The notes beneath the pieces are model-generated. The model had not been told where the DNA came from. It ran no database searches and worked only from the letters and a program-made list of their open reading frames with translations. Below are positions 7,475 through 12,589 of a stretch of DNA of 16,456 nucleotides, one piece after another; position 1 is the first letter of the stretch; each line of letters starts with the position of its first letter. Made by a program: the position numbers and the translations under genes. The DNA is from Sphingomonadaceae bacterium (GTDB lineage: Bacteria; Pseudomonadota; Alphaproteobacteria; Sphingomonadales; Sphingomonadaceae): positions 1-16,456 of the forward strand of contig JAHDXX010000041.1 of the NCBI GenBank assembly GCA_023384025.1, given 5' to 3'.

Positions 7475-8334
7475 AGGCCGAAGCTCCTCAGCTGGCCATA
7501 AGCGCGCCGGACATGGTCGCCCGCCGCAGGTCCGCCGGCGGAAAACGTCTCAGCGAGAATGGTGCTGAGCGGCCGCGGCGTCTGCCCGCCATCGGAGAAA
7601 GAGCGGGCCTGCTCGGCAAAGCGCGTCTGTGCTGCCTGCCAGGGCGTGACAGGCATGGTGCCTGCCGGTGCCGCAGCAATCGCGGTTGGCGGGATCGACC
7701 CGTCCATCGCCCGCGCCATCTTGCCGCGCATCAGTTCCATCACTTCGCCAAGCGAGCGGGTGCTGCCGCCCGATTGGTAGAAGATCCCCCGGTTGGCCGA
7801 AGCCTGCTTGGGAAACAGTGCCGCAGCGGACTGCGCGGGATCGCTCTGCATCGCTTTCAGGAACCGGCTGGCGCCGCCTTCACCGAGGAAATGGGCAAGG
7901 TAGAGCTCGGCCGCATCGGGTTCGCGACCCAGTACTGGCAGAAGGGCAGCGCGGTTGTCCTGTGCGAGCGCGCCCGCCATGACCGATGCCAATGCGGGAT
8001 CGTGCCGCAGCGAGAGGATATGCTGGCGCTGGGCCGGGTCCGCCACGAAAGCGCCGTTCGGACCCTGCTGGATGGAGGCGGCCAGCTGCCCCAGCCCGTG
8101 GTCCGGGCCGTGCTTGCGCAAGGTGGCCAGCCAGGTACTGTCGATGAACTGGAACAGTCCGGTCGCGCTCGATGTGGATGCGCGCGCCGAAGGATCGAGT
8201 GCGGATTCGATCCTCGCCTGCGCCAGAAGATAGTCGAACGCGACCCCGGTGCGTGCCGCGCCATGCGCGATCGCCGCCTGCACGCGTAGCGGGCCGGACG
8301 ATGCGGAAACAGGCTGGGTAGAGTTCTGGCCCAA
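7471..8334 (-). CDS. Flagellar lytic transglycosylase-like protein (SLT domain), TTG start
   Basis: The 287-residue protein carries a lysozyme-like lytic transglycosylase domain. Residues 17-60 give VQAAIAHGAARTGV, then ARIESALDPSARA with the likely catalytic E43, then ATGLFQFIDSTW. A second block around AELYLAHFLGEGGASRFL matches the later part of the fold. The C-terminal third is Ala/Pro-rich and unassigned. The TTG start is forced: a stop lies 27 bases upstream with no ATG or GTG between, and AAGGAG sits 6 bases before the TTG. No signal peptide is visible, so export through the flagellar apparatus, as for FlgJ, is possible. Being first in an operon with flhA and fliA, it probably opens the peptidoglycan for the rod. 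FlgJ itself is not in the window, and SltF is another parallel. Confidence 0.85.
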   Translation of the reverse strand: MGQNSTQPVSASSGPLRVQAAIAHGAARTGVAFDYLLAQARIESALDPSARASTSSATGLFQFIDSTWLATLRKHGPDHGLGQLAASIQQGPNGAFVADPAQRQHILSLRHDPALASVMAGALAQDNRAALLPVLGREPDAAELYLAHFLGEGGASRFLKAMQSDPAQSAAALFPKQASANRGIFYQSGGSTRSLGEVMELMRGKMARAMDGSIPPTAIAAAPAGTMPVTPWQAAQTRFAEQARSFSDGGQTPRPLSTILAETFSAGGPAAGDHVRRAYGQLRSFGL

Positions 8335-8370
8335 GGCAGGCTCCTTGCTGCGGCGGTTTCAGTCCGCTCA

Positions 8371-8390
8371 TAGCAAGGGGCGTGCCAATT
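8371..8390 (-). promoter_or_regulatory. Sigma-54 promoter of the transglycosylase-flhA-fliA operon
   Basis: On the minus strand this reads AATTGGCACGCCCCTTGCTA. It matches the RpoN consensus TGGCACG-N4-TTGCW at every fixed position, with the GG and GC pairs 10 bases apart. Transcription should start about 12 bases after the GC, near 8361, leaving a leader of about 27 bases before the TTG start. The site fills most of the 59-bp gap after flgN. Nineteen of its bases are identical to the flgB promoter. Confidence 0.9.
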
Positions 8391-8393
8391 GGC

Positions 8394-8705
8394 TCAGGCA
8401 GCGCGGGATGTGCTGTAGCTTTGCCCCTGCCCGGTCAGCGCGTCGATGCGCGCAGCCACCTGTGCCGCCAGCAGGTTGCGCACCCGCCGATTGGTCTCGT
8501 TTAGAGCGCGCGCGCTTTCGGCAAGAGCGCGGCATTCGTCATCACCGGCAAGGCTGGCAGACCCCGCGAGCAGGTGACACATGGCCAGCTTTTCGTGGCT
8601 GGTTGCAATGAGCGCGTCGAGGTCAAGCGCGGCAAGGGCCTGCCGTTCCTGCTCAAGAACGGCAATCATCTGCCGCAAGTGCGTTGCGATTGCCGGATCG
8701 CTCAT
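8394..8705 (-). CDS. flgN: FlgN-like chaperone for hook-filament junction proteins
   Basis: FlgN is a small cytoplasmic chaperone that delivers FlgK and FlgL to the export gate. The 103-residue product is entirely helical in character: MSDPAIATHLRQMIAVLEQERQ (about 22 residues), then DLDALIATSHEKLAMCHLL, then ALAESARALNETNRRVRNLLA. The pattern of a long first helix rich in LxxLLxxExxAL, followed by a K-rich second helix, is that of the FlgN family, though sequence identity to known members cannot be judged here. The start codon overlaps the flgM stop as ATGA, giving the classical flgM-flgN pair. The stop is immediately followed by the sigma-54 promoter of the next operon, with no visible terminator. 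Confidence 0.8.
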   Translation of the reverse strand: MSDPAIATHLRQMIAVLEQERQALAALDLDALIATSHEKLAMCHLLAGSASLAGDDECRALAESARALNETNRRVRNLLAAQVAARIDALTGQGQSYSTSRAA

Positions 8706-8989
8706 GCCTGGCCTCCCAGCGTCAGTCGCGCCGCGATCAGCGCATCGGCGATCCTGGCGGGCACGATCGGATACGTCCCGTCGCGCAGTGCTTCGCGGAT
8801 CTCGGCAACGCGTTCGTGGTCGACCGGTGCGGTCTTGCCCGCTTCGGCCAGTTCGGGGTCGATCTGTACTGCCGGTGCGGCGGCTTGCGCCGTACCGGCA
8901 GTGCGGCTCGCATGCTGCTCCGGCGCGTGATCCGGCACTGTGCGGATGGGCACGACCGGCAATGTCTTGCGGATGTCGATCGGCGACAT
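8702..8989 (-). CDS. flgM: Anti-sigma-28 factor FlgM
   Basis: FlgM binds FliA and blocks late transcription. It is exported through the finished hook-basal body, which releases FliA. The 95-residue protein has a disordered Pro/Ala/Gln-rich N-terminal half and a C-terminal sigma-binding region with VDHERVAEIREALRDGTYPI followed by VPARIADALIAA, close to the family pattern VDxxKVxxIRxAIxxGxYxIxxxxIAxxLL. The ATG follows GGAG with a 7-base spacer. The stop overlaps the flgN start by 4 bp. The gene lies 71 bp downstream of flgA in the same direction and also has its own FliA-type promoter candidate, so it may be read both early and late, as in enteric bacteria. Confidence 0.93.
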   Translation of the reverse strand: MSPIDIRKTLPVVPIRTVPDHAPEQHASRTAGTAQAAAPAVQIDPELAEAGKTAPVDHERVAEIREALRDGTYPIVPARIADALIAARLTLGGQA

Positions 8990-9006
8990 GATGGCACTCC
9001 TGCGCT

Positions 9007-9024
9007 GTCCTTCACGTCAAGGAC
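9007..9024 (-). repeat. Inverted repeat in the flgM leader
   Basis: The arms GTCCTT (9007-9012) and AAGGAC (9019-9024) pair perfectly around a 6-base centre. The dyad lies just upstream of the flgM ribosome binding site. On the minus strand its first arm overlaps the -10-like element of the FliA promoter candidate. It could be an operator, a small RNA hairpin affecting translation, or chance in GC-rich DNA. Confidence 0.35.
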
Positions 9025-9046
9025 GGCCGCAGAGGGCTCCGTTTAA
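9019..9046 (-). promoter_or_regulatory. Candidate FliA (sigma-28) promoter of flgM-flgN
   Basis: Read on the minus strand the site is TTAA (9046-9043), 15 bases, then GCCGTCCTT (9027-9019). The GCCG start of the second element is that of enterobacterial sigma-28 -10 boxes. The layout repeats that upstream of fliD and the MotA-like gene. Transcription would begin near 9012, about 23 bases before the flgM ATG. Confidence 0.5.
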
Positions 9047-9060
9047 GGGTTGGAGCGCCC

Positions 9061-9567
9061 CTAGCGCAGCGGAATTTCCGCAAGACCGGGCTGCACGATC
9101 CGCGCGCGCACGGGATCACCTCCGGCAACAGTGCGGACCGCAATCCATTCGCCCACGGCGCCGGCCTGTAGGGCCTCGCCCTGCCTGCGGATGGCAAAGC
9201 CGGGGCCGGCAACAACCAGCGTCACCGTATCGCCGCGACCGATGGCGGGTGCGGCCTTTGCGGTGCGATCCGCCTGGCGCGTGTCGCTGACGAGGTTGAC
9301 ATAGACCCGCCAGCCACCCCGGTCCGGGCAGCTCAGCACTACGGTGCGCCCCGGCGCGCCGTGCCAGCCTGCCTGCGGTGTGCCGGTGCAGGGGCGCAGG
9401 CGCAGACGCCGGTCAACCGGTTCGCGCGCGCCGCCGGGTTGGCCCAGCCCGACACCGGTGAACTCCTCGACCATCAGGTCGAGCGCAGCAGGGTCGGCCG
9501 GCTGGCCTTGGGCCAGGGCAGGGGCAGTAGCGAAGGCAAGCGCGCAGCAGGCGAGGGTGCGGTTCAT
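9061..9567 (-). CDS. flgA: P-ring assembly chaperone FlgA
   Basis: FlgA is a periplasmic protein that helps FlgI polymerise into the P-ring. The 168-residue precursor has a Sec signal peptide (MNRTLACCALAFATAPALA, cleavage before QG). The C-terminal half holds the SAF-like beta domain, with AIGRGDTVTLVVAGPGFAIR, then GEALQAGAVGEWIAVR and VRARIVQPGLAEI, the usual end of the family. It is shorter than enterobacterial FlgA (219 residues), with a reduced N-terminal domain. The ATG at 9567 is supported by the signal peptide and by GGAG 9 bases upstream. The frame continues open to 10299, but that part is the shadow of the GGDEF gene. A sigma-54 promoter is just upstream, and flgM-flgN follow. Confidence 0.92.
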   Translation of the reverse strand: MNRTLACCALAFATAPALAQGQPADPAALDLMVEEFTGVGLGQPGGAREPVDRRLRLRPCTGTPQAGWHGAPGRTVVLSCPDRGGWRVYVNLVSDTRQADRTAKAAPAIGRGDTVTLVVAGPGFAIRRQGEALQAGAVGEWIAVRTVAGGDPVRARIVQPGLAEIPLR

Positions 9568-9601
9568 GGAATGCGTCTCCGGTCTGGTTCGCCAGCACTG
9601 G

Positions 9602-9617
9602 AGCAAAATCCGGGCCA
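9602..9617 (-). promoter_or_regulatory. Sigma-54 promoter of flgA
   Basis: The minus strand reads TGGCCCG-GATT-TTGCT, with GG and GC 10 bases apart. It differs from the consensus TGGCACG-N4-TTGCW at one position. Transcription would start near 9591, about 24 bases before the flgA ATG, leaving room for the GGAG ribosome binding site. Confidence 0.85.
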
Positions 9618-9744
9618 TTCCTGCCCAGGTAGTTCCCCCTACGTCGGGCTTCGCTGCAAATTTACCATCATTCGGCAATTCCCCCAAGCCAACGCCGGGG
9701 CGAACCTCGTTCCTCCCGCCGCTGGATGCACGGAGGATATTCCC

Positions 9745-10581
9745 ATGGGTTTGCATGATCCCGCCCTGAGCAGCGCGGCCATCGCGCCGAATGCCGAGCC
9801 TTTGCTCGACCGGCTGGAAGAGACCATTCGCCGATTTTCCGAGACTGCCGCACGCGCCAGCGAACAGACCGGGGCATGCCAGCAGCAGGTGCGCGACCAG
9901 ATCGTTGCGGCCGAAGGGCTGACCCCCGATCCGTCGACCCGCCAGATCGTCGATCTCGCGCGGACCATGCTGGCAACACTCGGCCAGCTGGAACGCAATA
10001 TGCGCCGCAGCGAAGCCGAGACTGCACAGTTGCGCGCTGATCTTGAGCAGGCGCGGCGCGAAGCCGACATCGATTGCCTCACCGGCTTGCCCAACCGCCG
10101 CGCCTTCGAGCGCGAATTTGCCCGAGCCGAAGCGGACGCCCGTGCCGATGGCAGCACGCTGCAAGTCGCCATTTGCGACATCGACAAGTTCAAGAGCGTG
10201 AATGACCGGTTCGGCCACGAGACCGGCGACGGGCTGCTGCGCGCCGTCGCCAGCGTGCTCGGCGAATGTGCGCAGGATGGCTGTTTTGTCGCACGCCATG
10301 GGGGCGAGGAATTTGTCCTGCTGCTGCGCGGGCTGAGCCGCCAGATGGCAGTCGACCGGCTCGACCGGGCGCGGATTGCGCTGGGGGAACGCCGCTTCAT
10401 CTCGCGCCAGACCAAGCAGCCGATCGGCACGATCAGCTTTTCCGCCGGGATTGCCGATGTACTGGGTGAAGCCAATCCGCGCGATGCCCTGGCCAAGGCC
10501 GATGCCGCGCTCTACCGCGCCAAGGAATCGGGGCGCAATCGCGTGCTCTGTGCCTGGGACATGGCCGCCGGCACATCGTAG
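9745..10581 (+). CDS. Soluble GGDEF-domain diguanylate cyclase
   Basis: The 278-residue protein ends in a GGDEF domain that makes cyclic di-GMP from GTP. Residues 1-70 are a helical N-terminus with no recognised sensor. Residues about 72-108 form a charged coiled coil, then the domain begins with DIDCLTGLPNRRAFEREF, followed by CDIDKFKSVNDRFGHETGD, and the active loop RHGGEEF at 184-190 (GGEEF, catalytically competent). The allosteric RxxD inhibitory site, expected at 177-180, reads QDGC, so product inhibition is probably absent. The ATG at 9745 has GGAGG 8 bases upstream. No membrane segment is seen. The gene is divergent from flgA, inside the flagellar cluster, so a role in the motile-sessile switch is likely. 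Its 3' end overlaps the convergent MotB-like gene by 70 bp. Confidence 0.93.
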   Translation: MGLHDPALSSAAIAPNAEPLLDRLEETIRRFSETAARASEQTGACQQQVRDQIVAAEGLTPDPSTRQIVDLARTMLATLGQLERNMRRSEAETAQLRADLEQARREADIDCLTGLPNRRAFEREFARAEADARADGSTLQVAICDIDKFKSVNDRFGHETGDGLLRAVASVLGECAQDGCFVARHGGEEFVLLLRGLSRQMAVDRLDRARIALGERRFISRQTKQPIGTISFSAGIADVLGEANPRDALAKADAALYRAKESGRNRVLCAWDMAAGTS

Positions 10582-10952
10582 GCGAGCGAGACCAGCACTT
10601 CGCTGTGCTCCGCTGGTTCCAGCACCAGCCGGGGCGGTTTGCCCGCTTCCGCCGCGTCACTGGCGAGCCGTTGCGCCTGGTCGTGGACCTGCTCGAATTC
10701 GCCGGGCGAGAACCGCGCCAGCACTGTCAGTTGCAGGCGCGGGTCGGCCGGTTGCGATTCCAGCCATTGCGCCAGTGCCAATCCGCCAGCGGCGTCACGA
10801 TAGACAGCCACTTCATGCGAGTGCGGGGCTTCGGCGAACAAACCCGGTGCCTCTTTAGAGGTGCCCTGAAGGGCGGCCAGCGTGGTCAGGAACAGGATCA
10901 GGGCAAGGTCACTTAGCACCACCTGCCATGCCGGGATCGTCCGGCGCATCAT
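10512..10952 (-). CDS. Small MotB/TolR-like membrane protein without a recognisable peptidoglycan-binding domain
   Basis: The 146-residue protein has one N-terminal membrane segment (about 9-28, AWQVVLSDLALILFLTTLAAL). Asp15 near its start is placed like the proton-binding aspartate of MotB (D32), TolR and ExbD. The periplasmic part (residues 30-146) is short. LALAQWLESQPADPRLQLTV followed by QAQRLASDAAEAG recalls part of the OmpA fold, but the peptidoglycan-binding TDxxG...LSxxRA pattern is absent. Family assignment therefore rests on the membrane aspartate and on the MotA-like partner, whose stop overlaps this start as ATGA. ATG at 10952 or 10949 may be used; AAGG lies 4 bases before the first. 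The last 70 bp are antisense to the GGDEF gene. A TolR/ExbD relative with another task is possible. Confidence 0.7.
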   Translation of the reverse strand: MMRRTIPAWQVVLSDLALILFLTTLAALQGTSKEAPGLFAEAPHSHEVAVYRDAAGGLALAQWLESQPADPRLQLTVLARFSPGEFEQVHDQAQRLASDAAEAGKPPRLVLEPAEHSEVLVSLAYDVPAAMSQAQSTRLRPDSLAR

Positions 10953-11611
10953 GCGGCCTTGCTGTCGTTGTGCTGGATCCGGTCCGGCGGACAGGCAGGG
11001 GCAACCTGCCGGGCAAGCCAGTCGATCAGCTGCGCGCGCTGCTCTTCCTCGCTTCGCCCGCGCCGCTCGATCATTCCGGCGAGCGGCAGGATCACAAGAT
11101 GTGCGACCAGCAGGCCGTAGAGAGTGGTGAGGATGGCGGTTGAAACAGCGGCCATGACCGCCCCTTCGCTGTCGAGGCCGCCTGCCGGGAGCCGCCCGAG
11201 ACCGACCAGAGTGCCGACCAGTCCGAACACCGGACCAAGCTCGGCGGCTTGTTCAAGCGTGGTCAGCGCCTGCTGGCGGCGAGCTTCGCGACGGGTACGG
11301 TGCTGTTCGTGCTGTGCGATCAGAGCCGCGACCGAGCGGTGCCGGGCGAGGGCCGCAGTCGCATCAGCCAGTTCGCTGTCTGCCACTGCCACTGGCCGGG
11401 CACGCAGCAATCCGTCCTGGCGGATCGCCTCGACTTCTGGCGCGAGCACCGAGCGCGCCTTGGCCACGTCGAACCCGGGCGCCGCGAGGCTCGCAAGTTC
11501 ACGCGCGGTCGCGGCGGTGTTGCGCAACCCTGCGCGCGCCAGAGTGGCGATCGCGGTGCCGCCCAGCACCAGGGCGGCGCTGGCGGGATCGAACAGGGAG
11601 AGACTTGGCAC
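10949..11611 (-). CDS. Short MotA/TolQ/ExbB-type proton channel protein
   Basis: The 220-residue protein belongs to the MotA/TolQ/ExbB proton-channel family. A first hydrophobic segment (about 9-26, with PASAALVLGGTAIATL) corresponds to the second helix of MotA. A long charged cytoplasmic stretch follows (27-120, with IRQDGLL at 63-69). Then come two helices: AAELGPVFGLVGTLVGLGRL (122-141), with P127 at the place of MotA P173, and AVMAAVSTAILTTLYGLLVA to P176, matching P222. The first MotA helix is missing, giving a three-helix layout like TolQ/ExbB. The GTG at 11611 has GGAG 7 bases upstream. The frame is open to 11806, but that leader is not family-like and runs under the flgB promoter. The MotB-like gene follows with a 4-bp overlap. 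Confidence 0.8.
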   Translation of the reverse strand: MPSLSLFDPASAALVLGGTAIATLARAGLRNTAATARELASLAAPGFDVAKARSVLAPEVEAIRQDGLLRARPVAVADSELADATAALARHRSVAALIAQHEQHRTRREARRQQALTTLEQAAELGPVFGLVGTLVGLGRLPAGGLDSEGAVMAAVSTAILTTLYGLLVAHLVILPLAGMIERRGRSEEEQRAQLIDWLARQVAPACPPDRIQHNDSKAA

Positions 11612-11638
11612 GGGCACACTCCGGACTGCTGGCAGGGT

Positions 11639-11667
11639 GAGAACGTCCGCCGGGTACCGCGGATTAA
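11639..11667 (-). promoter_or_regulatory. Candidate FliA (sigma-28) promoter of the MotA-like/MotB-like pair
   Basis: On the minus strand the site reads TTAA (11667-11664), 16 bases, then GACGTTCTC (11647-11639). This agrees with the fliD and flgM candidates except for one extra spacer base and two changed positions in the second element. It lies 28 bases before the GTG start at 11611. It is the weakest of the three copies. Confidence 0.38.
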
Positions 11668-11675
11668 GGGGCAAG

Positions 11676-11722
11676 CGGCAGAGAGCTGCCGATTTCCTCC
11701 CGGCAACCGGCAAGGGCTTGCC
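11676..11722. promoter_or_regulatory. Two similar dyads upstream of the flgB sigma-54 promoter
   Basis: The first dyad is CGGCAG-AGAG-CTGCCG (11676-11691) and the second is GGCAAG-GG-CTTGCC (11709-11722). Both fit CGGCA-N6-TGCC when the second is extended by one base, and their centres are 32 bp apart, about three helical turns. They lie about 47-93 bp upstream of the -24 element of the flgB promoter, a usual position for NtrC-type activators such as FlbD or FleQ. The activator is not in the window, so binding is inference. Confidence 0.5.
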
Positions 11723-11766
11723 AGCCGGGATGGCCGAACAGGCCAGTGGCAGGGGAAGTCGGCGAA

Positions 11767-11783
11767 TTGGCACGCCCCTTGCT
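11767..11783 (+). promoter_or_regulatory. Sigma-54 promoter of flgB-flgI
   Basis: The sequence TTGGCACG-CCCC-TTGCT is a perfect match to TGGCACG-N4-TTGCW, with GG (11769-11770) and GC (11781-11782) 10 bases apart. Transcription should start near 11794, giving a leader of about 39 bases before flgB. The 19 bases at 11765-11783 equal those of the promoter at 8390-8372 on the other strand. Confidence 0.92.
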
Positions 11784-11832
11784 GAACATCCTGCGACGCC
11801 CGTCACACCGGGCAGGCAGGAGGCACATGGCC

Positions 11833-12180
11833 ATGAGCGAGAGACTGTTCGGCATCCACGGTGCAGCGCTCGAGCTGCGATCGCAGCGGATGAGCGTGCT
11901 CACAGCGAACCTCGCCAATGCCGCAACGCCGGGCTTCAAGGCGCGCGACATGGATTTCGCTGCGGCTCTTGCTGCGCGTACGGGCGGGGCCAACACCGCA
12001 CAGGCGGTCGAAAGCAGCCTGCGCTTCCGTGTGCCGGTGAACATTTCGGCCGATGGCAACACCGTCGACCTTGGCGAAGAGCAAATGGCCTTTGCCGAGA
12101 ATGCGGTGGCCTACAGCGCCACGCTGTCGTTCCTGCAAGGCCGTGCCGACACGCTCAAGCGTGCGCTGAAGGGCGAGTGA
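11833..12180 (+). CDS. flgB: Proximal rod protein FlgB
   Basis: FlgB is a proximal rod subunit, exported through the gate and built onto the MS-ring. From the chosen start the product is 115 residues. The N-terminal rod helix reads ERLFGIHGAALELRSQRMSV, followed by LTANLANAATPGFKARDMDF, the family pattern NxANxxTPGxKAxDxDF. The C-terminal helix (about 80-114) has FAENAVAYSATLSFLQGRADTLK. Two ATGs are available: at 11827, only 3 bases after AGGAGG (11818-11823), and at 11833, 9 bases after it. The second has the better spacing, and the first would only add Met-Ala. The gene is first behind a sigma-54 promoter and is followed by flgC after 2 bp. Confidence 0.94.
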   Translation: MSERLFGIHGAALELRSQRMSVLTANLANAATPGFKARDMDFAAALAARTGGANTAQAVESSLRFRVPVNISADGNTVDLGEEQMAFAENAVAYSATLSFLQGRADTLKRALKGE

Positions 12181-12182
12181 GC

Positions 12183-12587
12183 ATGGGCAATCCGGCAAAC
12201 CTTTTCACCACCGTTCAGCGCGGCATGTCGGCCCAGATGGTGCGGATGAACGCCGCCACATCGAACCTTGCCAACGCGGGGTCGGTGTCCGGTAGCGAGC
12301 AGGGCGCCTATCGCCCGATCCGCCCTGTGTTTGCCGCCGAAATCGATCGCGCCACAGGCCTAAGTTCGGTGCGCGTGGCGGCTGTCACACCGCAGGATAC
12401 CAGCCCGATCCGCCGCCACGATCCCGACGACCCGCTGGCCGATGCCGACGGGTACGTGTGGGAGGCGCCGGTCGATGAGGCGGGTGAGATGGTCGAGATC
12501 ATGGAGAGTGCGCGCCATTACCAGAACCTGGTCGAGGCACTCCAGACCGCCAAGCAGCTGATGCTCGATACGATGAGGAGTTCCTGA
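12183..12587 (+). CDS. flgC: Proximal rod protein FlgC
   Basis: FlgC is the second proximal rod subunit. The 134-residue protein has the usual length. The N-terminal helix VQRGMSAQMVRMNAATSNLANAG is followed by QGAYRPIRPVFA, which stands for the YxRxxxVF block of the family. The C-terminal helix carries GEMVEIMESARHYQNLVEAL and then TAKQLMLDTMR, the standard end. The stretch DPLADADGYVW before the last helix corresponds to the P-x-h-P-x-A-x-x-x-GYV motif. The ATG lies 2 bp after the flgB stop, with GGGCGAG just upstream. flgD begins 2 bp after its stop. Nothing unusual is seen. Confidence 0.95.
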   Translation: MGNPANLFTTVQRGMSAQMVRMNAATSNLANAGSVSGSEQGAYRPIRPVFAAEIDRATGLSSVRVAAVTPQDTSPIRRHDPDDPLADADGYVWEAPVDEAGEMVEIMESARHYQNLVEALQTAKQLMLDTMRSS

Positions 12588-12589
12588 TC

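Noticed and set aside
9568..10299. Upstream extension of the flgA frame (open to 10299 on the minus strand)
   Set aside because: It lies antisense to the GGDEF gene, has no family features, and the signal peptide and ribosome binding site fix the flgA start at 9567.
11688..11695. GCCGATTT as a sigma-28 -10 element toward flgB
   Set aside because: No TAAA-like -35 lies at 14-16 bases. GCCG is the end of the first dyad.
11709..11723. TGGCAAG-CCC-TTGC on the minus strand as a sigma-54 promoter for the MotA-like gene
   Set aside because: The GG to GC distance is 9 bases, and sigma-54 spacing is strict. The sequence is better explained as the second dyad.
11612..11806. Longer N-terminus for the MotA-like protein from an ATG at 11806
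   Set aside because: The extra 65 residues are Pro/Arg-rich and not helix-like, and cross the flgB promoter and both dyads. The GTG at 11611 has a well-spaced GGAG.
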